A DNA stretch of 64,000 nucleotides. Source: Phaeodactylibacter sp. Its GTDB lineage: Bacteria; Bacteroidota; Bacteroidia; Chitinophagales; Saprospiraceae. Made by a program: the position numbers and the translations under genes. The notes beneath the pieces were generated by a model. That model was not told the DNA's origin. It did no database searches and saw nothing but the letters and a program-made list of their open reading frames with translations. Of the stretch, positions 11,901 to 18,714 are shown in pieces; within the stretch, counting starts at the first letter, position 1; each line of letters starts with the position of its first letter. The stretch lies in contig NZ_JALEGS010000024.1 of the NCBI RefSeq assembly GCF_022763345.1, positions 62,001 to 126,000 of the forward strand, read 5' to 3'.

Positions 11901-14900
11901 AATTGCTGGAAACAACCATCTCTAAGGCTGACCTCAATTTCGAAGGCGCCGTTACTGGAAGCCGGCCCGCCACACACAGTGGTTATGAAAAACTCCACAT
12001 CATAAGTGAGGCTGTCCTTCCAATTGATTTCCGTAATTCTAGGCAGATTATTGAAGTCTGTAATTAAAGTTGTTGCATCTGCACCAAAATAGTGCAGGAT
12101 ACTATCTACTTCCATCCCATTATTCACAGAGCGTATTTGGATGGAATCGATTAGAATCTCGATTTCCTGTAAGCCCAATTCGTCCGGGCGCAGCACAAAG
12201 GAATACATTCCATCTTCATCCGTGGTCACTTCATCCGTACGTGTCGTGCTGTCAGAGAATCGATATTCAGCCTTCACCGTAATGCTGTCCAAACCACAGG
12301 AGAAGTGCTCATAAGCCACTTGTCCCTGGACAATATATGCGGTATTATTTAGGAATAGGATATTTGACTTAACGGAGTTCTCTGGCGAAATCGTAGAAGC
12401 GATAGGATTCGTTACAAAGTCATTGCCGTCTAAGGTTGCCGTCAAATCATAGGTCACAGTGGTATCGGCATAATAGACTCCTCCAATGTAAAATTGCCCG
12501 GCCACATCGGTAACGGCTTCATAGGTATATAATTCCCCATCGATCTGGGCTTTTGCCGTAATGGTTGTTCCCGGAACCGGGGCACCGCCTGAGGCCGTCA
12601 GCACTTCTCCTTCAAACACTCCATTTCCCCTACGGAAACCAGCATCTGACTTGGGTAAGGATTCCCGGTTTTCAGTCGTAAGGACCGTTACTTTATAAAC
12701 ATATTTCTTTCCAGGAATGCCCTCTGTATCGAGGTAGAAGGACTTGTTGGGGTCTTCCGTTGCGATCAATTCGTCATCCCGGTAAACGTTGAATCCATTT
12801 ATATAATCCCGGTTGCCAGTGAAATCCCATTCTACCTTGGCACGACTGGTGGATACTCCATCCTCTGCCGTGACGGATTTCAGCTTTTGATACCACAACT
12901 CCAGCAAATCGGGTGAGAAAAAGAACGCCGCACCAGAGCTGCCATGGAAGGGTGCCCCAATGAGGAACCCTCCTTCACTTGCGGCTACGGAAAAACCAAA
13001 ATCGTCCCCAGCCTGACCGGTACCATCTGGTATGGCGATAAAATCTACATAGTCAAATTCGTCTCCTGACCGGGAGAACAGAAACGCCAAGCCTGTCCTT
13101 GGACTAGAGTTGTCCCCTTCGTCTCTATGATTTCGGGCACCTACAAGCAGCCAGTCATCATACAAGGAGACGGCAGAGCCGAATTGATCTGAGTCCGAGT
13201 CATTATTCAGCGTAGGTTTATCAATACGTTGTATGCGTTCCCAGCTTCCGTTGGTAAGCTTGTGAATGTATACTGCTCCCGGGCCTTTTGCACTTGCGCC
13301 AATCGCCAGGCGGTTATCCTCTATTGAAACATCAATACCGAAGTTTTCCATTTCGCCTTCCCCTTCCAGCCTTTCTGTCCGGGTATAAGAACTGCCATTG
13401 CGCTCGTAAATGTCAACGAATCCATCTTCTTGAGCAGCAATACCTGATGCTGCACCTGCTATAACATAGGAATCAGAGGCATCCAGAGCGATATATTCTT
13501 TTGTATCCGTAACAGCGCCAGGTTGAGTAATAGTCGTTAGTTCAGACCAATTACCCCCTGATTTATTATAAACTTGAATGTTTTTCACGGTTTGCCGGCT
13601 TGCATATGCCCGTGAACCAAAGATCGTAACGTCCTGCCCAAGCCGTTCTCCATCAGCACCATCATCAAACAGTTCAAACACAGCGCTACCCGAAGTAAAC
13701 CCCCCACTTGAGATGGTAAGATATCCACCTTCTGCATCATAAGCTGGCTCGCCCACAATGAACTCCTCGTCGTATAAATCCGTTGCGAATCCAAATTGCC
13801 CAGCCGCTATAATGCTATAGGTCTGTCTCTTATTCCAAACCTGATCAGAAGATCTACGATACAGGGTCACATTACCTAGTCCTGAAGATATCGAATTCGA
13901 TTGAGGCGCACCTACCAGCGCGTTATTGCCGAACATGTTTACGGTCCAGCCAAAAGTCGTATTTACGGAAGGGTCGATAATGGTATTAAACCCTTCATTG
14001 AGCAGTCCCGGGAAACCAGTATCCGCTGCTGCTACCGAAGGAAAATCAACACCATAATCTGTACGGAAAGCAATAACCGAGTACGTATAATTAGATACCG
14101 CACCATTGCCAATATCATTAAACACATCCGCATAAGTTCTTACTCCTCCGGTTAGCGTGGCGATAGTCGAACCGTCCCGCTGTATTATAAACCCATCAAC
14201 ATTGGCCTCCAATGACAATTCCCAGCTCATCTCGACCCGATTGTCAAATGTTCCATCTGAGGCCTGGAAGTTGGAAGGTGTAGGGGGTTTGGGATAGGAA
14301 GCCAGATTTCTGGTTTCCGGTTCCGATTGGTAAAGAATACCATCTCGTACAGAAACCGCGGTCACCATATAATCGATCGATGCTGTAGGAATGGCTAATT
14401 CATCCAGGAATGTTGCCATATTGTTTTCCAGCTCATTGTAGAAAATCTGGAACTCGATAGTAGAGTCCTGCATCATCCCATTTTGATCCGTGTAGTCGAT
14501 CATGTAAGTCACCTTGAAGTAATCCACTCCCTGAGCGTAGTACTTAAAGGAAAGCTCGGCATTTCCAAGATCAGTTTGTGACATAACCATGAGGTCCGTC
14601 ACTTTCCGAATCTGCGGAAAAGTAATAGTATCTGAGGCCCCTTCAGACTGAAAATCCATCGAACCTCGGTCTAATAAAGCAATGACAGTGTATTCATGCA
14701 CTGTCTCTGGCGTGCCTTCCAAGTCCTGATAACAAGTATCGGTTGCACCAAGGGTAGAAATCAACTCGCCATCCCTCAAAACCCGGAAACCATTAACTAA
14801 ATCCCCACTGTAACTCCAGGAAACCTTGACTGCGTTGCTATCTGGCAAAGACAACAGGGTGATTTCCGGGTCTGCAACCCTTGGGAAAATCGCCTCTACA

Positions 14901-17900
14901 GTCTTAGGGTCTGAAACCAGCAAAGCGGCACCTGAAAGCTTGACAGCCTTCACCGAATAAATGTAAACCTGGTCAGGCTTGCCTGTAATATCTTTAAACT
15001 CCAGTCGTCCACCTGCATCCACAAGGCCAAGGACCTCATCGTTTCTCGCCACCTCGTAGTAATCGACTTCTCCTGTTTTGTGACTCCAATTCAGCAAAAC
15101 AGAGTTATCATCTCCGTCATAACTAGCTGTTGCGGTTAAGTTTTCTACCGGATTAATGGTTGGGAAGGTTACCCGGGCGGGAGTAGTCCGGTTATAAACC
15201 CGCTCGCCGTCAACTTCCTGGAATGCCCGAATCAGGTAAATATATTCTATGCCCGCACTGGGTAAACTATCAAAAATATAGAAAGGCCCGTCCTCATCGA
15301 CTGTTGCAATGCGATTCAGCCCTCTGTGCACCTCAAAGCCATCGTATATGCCTTCGCCAGTTGACCAGCTTACAACCACTTTTCTGGAACATTCGAAGGC
15401 TTGTGCCACAGCTTCCACGATTCTGGGGATAGAGTCCTGCCTAGGCATTGGAGGGGCCATGGAAGGTTGGAAAGTGTCATTGAAGGTGAAGGTTAGCGAC
15501 GTATTTTCAACCGGTGTGGTAGCGTTGATCAACGGATTGTTTGTCACAGCTACGGACCGGCCTTGTTCCAAAAGGTTGACCGCAGTAATGTTGGTATTGT
15601 CTACCGGGAGGTTTTCAAAAATGGCAAGGCCTGCTTTGTTGGTATAAGCCTGGCCAAAGTACAACCCTCCGCCTTCCAGAGATACCTGTAGGCTGTCCAG
15701 GTTCCTGCCGTTTTGATCATTAAAAACGTAGGCAAAGATGGTCCCTGTATTTCTTTTCCGCCCAATATCATAAACCGGGATAGAGCTGGCCCCTTCGTAG
15801 ATAGCCGTTACGGAGTATTCCTCTGTGACCCCAACTCCGGTATCATAATCATAGTATGCCCTGGCTGTTGTGGGAAGCGTGTCCAAAACTATACCTCCAC
15901 GGCGAATAACAAACTCTGACAACTTAAATACCGGATAGGTCCACGTCAAGGCAACATGCATTGGGAAAACTTCAGAAGCATTGAAGTTTCCGGGCTTTTC
16001 TAACACTTCATTCTGAAGCGGGATACTCACTACACTATTTGCCGGGTCAGAAAAAAAGAAGCTGCCGTTAATATTTCGATAGGCACGAACGTCAAAACTG
16101 ACAGAGGTCGTTGTACCATTAATATTGGGATAAAAAGACCGCTCCGTTTCATGAGGCTGAAGGGTGTCGAAAGGCACTCCATCAGCATACAAGACGTAGC
16201 CGTCATAATTCCTATAGGCCGAATTGTAGGTGCCATCCAACACAATAGTTGCTTTACCAGTTGAAGGCGTAATACTGGAAATAACCGGTGTAGCAATTTC
16301 TGGAAAGGTAGCCGGGTTAGGGATAGCCTGACTAAGATCGCTAAGGTATACTGTATCCAATTGCAGCAGGAATGTCCTCAATTCGTAAGTAACAGAACTG
16401 CCTGGAATACCTTGTAAGTCAAAAAACTCGTAATCATCTCCCTTATAGACCTCACCTATTTCAATCCCGTCCCTGTATATTTTAAAGCCTGTAAAGTTAT
16501 CGAAATCTACAGAAGCACCAGGGATATCCCAAGAGATCAACATGGCATTATTGTTCGCCTGCTGAGCCACTGTGAGATTAGTAGCCTCCAGGAATGAAGG
16601 GAAGACATTGCCATCTGAGCTCAAAAACGCAGATTCAAACCGCTCATCTCCCAGCACAGGCCCGGTAAACGACCGGAATGCGGACACCTTATAGTCGTAG
16701 GTGGCTCCAGGAACGCCGGTATAGTCTGAAAAAGAGGTTATATTGGGATCAAGTACCGCTATCAGGCTATCGTTTCGATAAATCTGGAAGCCATCAAAAT
16801 TATCCGAAGAATGAGTCCAACTTAAGGTAAGAATACCGTTGGTGTTGGCATCGAAGTTTTCATCAATCACCAGGTTTTCAGGTGTAGTTACCGCAGGAAA
16901 CTGAAATGTATCTTTTATGGCAGCTACGACAAAGGAGTCGTTTCTTAAAGCATAGGCTTTTAGCTCGTATATATAAAAGTGATTCGGCTTTCCAGTTAAA
17001 TCCGTTAAAGTCAGGGGGGCTAGCGTACTGTTTGTGCTCCCCAGCAGTTCGCCTTCGCGGAATAAAAGAAACTGAGTGGTATCAGCCGTAGAAAAGAAAT
17101 CCCATGTAAAATCAATTTTGTCCGCTCCAACTACAGGCGTAAAGGTATTGATCGCAACAGAATCTTCACTAGGGGATAATGCGGTGCGGTAAAGGAAGTT
17201 CGCATTGCTTACTTCAGGTTGATCATTACTTAAGGTGATTTCCAGCAAACCTGGTGTGATGGAAGCATCATCCCGATCCGCAGTTAAAGAGAAGTTGGCA
17301 GACCGTCCATAGAATACATCCTCAAATGAATAAAAGCCCGTAAAGTCAGTAAGTACGGAGTCCTGTATGGTTGTATCAAGTACTTCTACCAGATATTTGA
17401 TTTTCACGCCTTCAATCCCTAGCCCATCAGAATTACGAACAAACCCGGAAATCCGGCCATTAGCAGCAACCCCTCCGTCATCGGTTGCCCTCACAATAAT
17501 CACTCCATCATCATCTAAAATATCGAGTGCATAATTACTATTAAGGCCATAAGTTGGAGAATTGTCAGTAGCGCTTGTGAGTGCATTGTTTTCAAATGTG
17601 GCAAATACGTTGTCATTTCTTCGGAGCACTATGGCATCAGCGAAAGCGGAGATATCGTTCCAGGTTAAATCAACTTTGTCGGAAAAAGTAAAGTCCGTAG
17701 CAGAAAGCCCGATAGCGTAAGTGGACCCTAAATCCTGAACCGTTGGGAATTCCACTTCACTAAAGACAGAATCAGTCAGCGCGCTATAGGTTCTGATGCA
17801 ATAGCTATACTCTACACCATTGACTAAACTCTGTGGGGCATTTAAGACAAAATCGTCAACGTAGGTAAAGGTGGAATCAAGGATGGTTGTTCCGGGTATA

Positions 17901-18430
17901 ACGGCAACGGTCACCTCTTGAGTGCCGGCCTTTCTAATCACCTGGAAAGAAGTACTCAACTCTGATTTATTGGTCCATTCAAGCTCTACGGCATCCACCC
18001 GAGTGGCATCCGTAGCTGACACACCTGTAGGAGGCTGAAAAGCTAAAGTAGAACCCGTAATCATCAAGCTCGAGCAGTCCATTACTGAAATCTCGTCACC
18101 AGGCCCAATCTCATAAAGAACCAGTTCATAATCGATCGATTGCCCGGGGCCGACAAAATGACGATAAACATTATTGACCACTGAAGGCATCGCGTCATCG
18201 ATAATTTCGGTGTAAATAACTACCCCATCAGCTGTAAGCTCAAGGAATACACCATCTTCGTAGGTCTCGTTATTATTGGAAACATCTTCGAAACAAGCCT
18301 GGGCCAAGTCCCATTCTACATCGATATAAGCGTCACTTGAACCAACGGTTGCAGTAAATGGCTGGGAGATTGCTTGCTGAAAGCCAAAAAGCAAAAACCA
18401 GCTCAACGCTATGGGGAATAGTCGAGTCAT
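5954..18430 (-). CDS. Giant T9SS-exported multidomain protein (4158 aa) with FN3-like, FG-GAP, SprB and PKD domains
   Basis: Signal peptide at residues 1-22. Then FN3-like domains (recurring FxVYRDxxLIA and YxYxVxA strands) at ~130-880 and ~980-1470, and carboxypeptidase-regulatory-like domains near 325, 895, 1943 and 2033. FG-GAP repeats at ~1480-1845 (FGWTVNMFGNNALVGAP) look like a beta-propeller. A region at ~2150-2980 that I do not recognise includes FVGPDADVLVGIG. WxVDP modules lie at ~3373-3487 and ~3713-3822, then SprB (~3835), Ig, PKD (~3985-4060) and a T9SS type A sorting domain (~4080-4158, ATPNPF...GTYLLQL). The neighbour at 18715-30255 is a full-length paralogue without the propeller. 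The ATG context AACTCATGA resembles those of the genes upstream. The protein is expected on the cell surface or secreted; adhesion or substrate binding is inference. It could be a matrix or anti-predator protein, and nothing catalytic is visible. Confidence 0.88.
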   Translation of the reverse strand: MTRLFPIALSWFLLFGFQQAISQPFTATVGSSDAYIDVEWDLAQACFEDVSNNNETYEDGVFLELTADGVVIYTEIIDDAMPSVVNNVYRHFVGPGQSIDYELVLYEIGPGDEISVMDCSSLMITGSTLAFQPPTGVSATDATRVDAVELEWTNKSELSTSFQVIRKAGTQEVTVAVIPGTTILDSTFTYVDDFVLNAPQSLVNGVEYSYCIRTYSALTDSVFSEVEFPTVQDLGSTYAIGLSATDFTFSDKVDLTWNDISAFADAIVLRRNDNVFATFENNALTSATDNSPTYGLNSNYALDILDDDGVIIVRATDDGGVAANGRISGFVRNSDGLGIEGVKIKYLVEVLDTTIQDSVLTDFTGFYSFEDVFYGRSANFSLTADRDDASITPGLLEITLSNDQPEVSNANFLYRTALSPSEDSVAINTFTPVVGADKIDFTWDFFSTADTTQFLLFREGELLGSTNSTLAPLTLTDLTGKPNHFYIYELKAYALRNDSFVVAAIKDTFQFPAVTTPENLVIDENFDANTNGILTLSWTHSSDNFDGFQIYRNDSLIAVLDPNITSFSDYTGVPGATYDYKVSAFRSFTGPVLGDERFESAFLSSDGNVFPSFLEATNLTVAQQANNNAMLISWDIPGASVDFDNFTGFKIYRDGIEIGEVYKGDDYEFFDLQGIPGSSVTYELRTFLLQLDTVYLSDLSQAIPNPATFPEIATPVISSITPSTGKATIVLDGTYNSAYRNYDGYVLYADGVPFDTLQPHETERSFYPNINGTTTSVSFDVRAYRNINGSFFFSDPANSVVSIPLQNEVLEKPGNFNASEVFPMHVALTWTYPVFKLSEFVIRRGGIVLDTLPTTARAYYDYDTGVGVTEEYSVTAIYEGASSIPVYDIGRKRNTGTIFAYVFNDQNGRNLDSLQVSLEGGGLYFGQAYTNKAGLAIFENLPVDNTNITAVNLLEQGRSVAVTNNPLINATTPVENTSLTFTFNDTFQPSMAPPMPRQDSIPRIVEAVAQAFECSRKVVVSWSTGEGIYDGFEVHRGLNRIATVDEDGPFYIFDSLPSAGIEYIYLIRAFQEVDGERVYNRTTPARVTFPTINPVENLTATASYDGDDNSVLLNWSHKTGEVDYYEVARNDEVLGLVDAGGRLEFKDITGKPDQVYIYSVKAVKLSGAALLVSDPKTVEAIFPRVADPEITLLSLPDSNAVKVSWSYSGDLVNGFRVLRDGELISTLGATDTCYQDLEGTPETVHEYTVIALLDRGSMDFQSEGASDTITFPQIRKVTDLMVMSQTDLGNAELSFKYYAQGVDYFKVTYMIDYTDQNGMMQDSTIEFQIFYNELENNMATFLDELAIPTASIDYMVTAVSVRDGILYQSEPETRNLASYPKPPTPSNFQASDGTFDNRVEMSWELSLEANVDGFIIQRDGSTIATLTGGVRTYADVFNDIGNGAVSNYTYSVIAFRTDYGVDFPSVAAADTGFPGLLNEGFNTIIDPSVNTTFGWTVNMFGNNALVGAPQSNSISSGLGNVTLYRRSSDQVWNKRQTYSIIAAGQFGFATDLYDEEFIVGEPAYDAEGGYLTISSGGFTSGSAVFELFDDGADGERLGQDVTIFGSRAYASRQTVKNIQVYNKSGGNWSELTTITQPGAVTDTKEYIALDASDSYVIAGAASGIAAQEDGFVDIYERNGSSYTRTERLEGEGEMENFGIDVSIEDNRLAIGASAKGPGAVYIHKLTNGSWERIQRIDKPTLNNDSDSDQFGSAVSLYDDWLLVGARNHRDEGDNSSPRTGLAFLFSRSGDEFDYVDFIAIPDGTGQAGDDFGFSVAASEGGFLIGAPFHGSSGAAFFFSPDLLELWYQKLKSVTAEDGVSTSRAKVEWDFTGNRDYINGFNVYRDDELIATEDPNKSFYLDTEGIPGKKYVYKVTVLTTENRESLPKSDAGFRRGNGVFEGEVLTASGGAPVPGTTITAKAQIDGELYTYEAVTDVAGQFYIGGVYYADTTVTYDLTATLDGNDFVTNPIASTISPENSVKSNILFLNNTAYIVQGQVAYEHFSCGLDSITVKAEYRFSDSTTRTDEVTTDEDGMYSFVLRPDELGLQEIEILIDSIQIRSVNNGMEVDSILHYFGADATTLITDFNNLPRITEINWKDSLTYDVEFFITTVCGGPASSNGAFEIEVSLRDGCFQQLIETANTGRVTAQLPPVDDLIITVKDAFPTTVENVLIVDYLRYRPDEIDLRALHIENFTENYSDEVLDSLTQKNLVYHKPASISVANEFGELICGDASEPRLITQDDDYSIRFAVEELIQGQFCAVNEGYIVVNNAAAQTNTIDTLFYRADRNEFDPHPFVGGSPNLVFPYRKGIDVKYYSANGDLLAQEIIPVVVLGSSPLPGSDIIVDVKDENGIVKFPVYILRDPPGDGSFSSIEEGTTFTKSLTENTDYKGGGGFLIESSFAVASVGGFIDTELIGGKIINNKDAYEVSVTTTQEITTSNTSDFVGPDADVLVGIGASTQYGIVQSVQYDENTCSLDKVDDLSISLNEIKTDWYYTVGQIKQLINERFSQIEAVREGTLTIQVGGVELDTSQAIGRLLTEADNWQSVLNYWSRESVPYYMLCAEQYDADQLWQEALETNKFSEYLPQVGVFADDTEVNSTSTLSQVIIDFFLDLGPTDDFRTRIQSAKEARNEFCTDSRVGYYNSQDSFILNQPLQEIIFTTDLAQKYERSTRSVDFYLDSLYLTISEVEDKIGDFTALTGISSDVENSTFSAGVDVNKSTSITRTTSSTYENKSWIDFSLAGGIVFEWESTAGFGFEVENADVKFKGGAQLQLGWEWGEEYFEEAAVESTISYTLSDDDPGDQFSVTAIKGRDPGHTPYFQLLGGRSSCPPEAGTILRDNFDISLYDPETEATFDFQELDNLDPDEPATFYVQLTNLSPFGEQRDFFVYHEGESNENGAAIRLNGAPLGGGNETGQTLTFINPNQPVILPLTVTRSVNNYQFDSIYIVLRPSCTDGDLFLLGTRDTVTISANFDFPCSDISIASPGDDWLIARRNPFLETSRENIVVEIRDYEATNPSLEEMYLEYRRIGDGSGWERIPTSQLDPNYIVNSDSLIAYNEENFGPGQIPKFFFVWDITELYEAYPDGIYEIRAISFCGVSGEVQSNIIRGQIRRQTGDVFALTEPADGIWQAGDEISIKVNKELDCAQLGNFTFEVTERASGNTVPGEVFCFANENKLVFQPDNTTLLDYDGQILDAIVYDLEDEVGNRYLDTFRWEFRVVARDIFVQDTLLETTIYQDSEGELNTVIFYNDGIGFINYVTDGNADYPWLTVDPTTGSVPAATGRAVTFTIDGSQLPVGDTTAVIRFVSTSGLMNQGVDSVRIKVNVLAKPPYWVVDPSQYATSTPVITNFEFTNAPGVTSRDTMDIISAWIGNEIRGVARISSTQVGQYAAFMLVYGDPEDIGTPLEFRVWDANEGREYNGYPVDSLFFDDAQSIGSFGDPEILMVDRNSDLARYIPVNGEEDGGGGITWLSFNSQEEDMTVDEQLRELKFLQNGDIIKTESKSAGYVEGVGWLSTNGLDSIEAEEGYILFLGGLDDTIRVTGMDAEFGPIILEQGWNLVGAPVQDTIAINDAFSVLNISNGDFLTTVAQDPTLPGLSANMVAQYDQGLSQWLFGLGSGMEVIRPNFAYQIRVAAANAVMLYDGATSPLTAAPVSDGSGERIAAFVPSDPSTWSVDPSEYPSSMVVTGVALFDAVQSLDQGDKIAAYVNGVCRGAAHISHIPALGDYMAPMLIYGTNAGDVVEILMYDASEDQVYLAKETLVYEPNGIVGSFTNPYAFENQAMSAIYERVNTYCEADANGSLGVTMVSGLTAPYTFEWSNGAYGASLTGLSAGDYSVTITGQEGISFVDTVVLENLEITIPAPTVELSTDNPACSGTDVVLHAMPPNQEATVVWQNSAGEVLEEGNTLLLEHLQSQFTAYASTFYRGCQSEPLETTIEVYEPDADFTIAPPEELTTATAVQFLPGDNTGSFAWSFGDGAVSDLVAPLHQYELPGHYQASLARTDLAGCTGYGLYDIWVGAATQTLELPEGKIQLQATPNPFSHYLDVMLDLPYGGSFELELLSISGQRIERVQSVWEAGKRSIRMTPDISDGTYLLQLRTDRGHRLALPIIKQSPRP

Positions 18431-18464
18431 GAGTTTTAGGATTTGTTATCTGTCTCACACGCCC

Positions 18465-18485
18465 GTTCAGATAGCATATCTGAAC
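18465..18485. promoter_or_regulatory. Perfect 9-bp inverted repeat upstream of the 4158-aa gene
   Basis: Arms GTTCAGATA and TATCTGAAC are separated by three bases (GCA). The element sits 34-55 bp upstream of the ATG at 18430, downstream of a candidate -7 box at 18591-18598. It may be an operator for a dimeric regulator or a 5'-leader hairpin. No T-run follows, so a terminator is unlikely. Confidence 0.5.
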
Positions 18486-18590
18486 AGAACGCATTAGAAA
18501 AAACTATTTTTGAAGAAAACCGCTGTTGTTTAGGTCGTCCTGAAGGCAGGAAATAGCGATTTGCCTGAATTAAATTACTTCTAGATTCTC

Positions 18591-18598
18591 CAAAAATA
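18591..18598 (-). promoter_or_regulatory. Candidate Bacteroidota -7 box (TATTTTTG) for the 4158-aa gene
   Basis: An exact TAnnTTTG on the minus strand about 160 bp upstream of the start. No good -33 TTG is placed at the usual distance. AT-rich DNA makes chance matches likely, so this is tentative. Confidence 0.3.
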
Positions 18599-18679
18599 AA
18601 CTTTTTTTCAAGACTCTTGGCTACTAACATTACGATTACATGCTTTTAAATAATTTATTTAGAAAATAATGCCCCAAAC

Positions 18680-18699
18680 AGAGATCACCCCCTATCTCT
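18680..18699 (-). terminator. Weak candidate terminator after the 3846-aa gene
   Basis: A 6-bp stem (AGAGAT/ATCTCT) with an 8-base loop lies 16-35 bp past the stop. On the minus strand it is followed only by GTTTGG, so the T-run is poor. Confidence 0.25.
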
Positions 18700-18714
18700 T
18701 TCATTCTCTTTGCT

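Larger units (their letters stand above)
18431..18714. other. 284-bp intergenic region between the two giant paralogues
   Basis: The region is AT-rich with no convincing gene; a 64-codon frame antisense to nothing has no recognisable features. It holds a candidate -7 box at 18591-18598, a perfect hairpin at 18465-18485, a 12-bp word shared with the leader of the upstream giant gene (18528-18539) and a weak hairpin near the upstream gene's stop (18680-18699). It probably contains the promoter for the 5954-18430 gene. Confidence 0.5.

Noticed and set aside
18436..18630. 64-codon minus-strand frame upstream of the 4158-aa gene
   Set aside because: Lies in an AT-rich spacer, no signal, no domain, and overlaps the probable promoter and hairpin.
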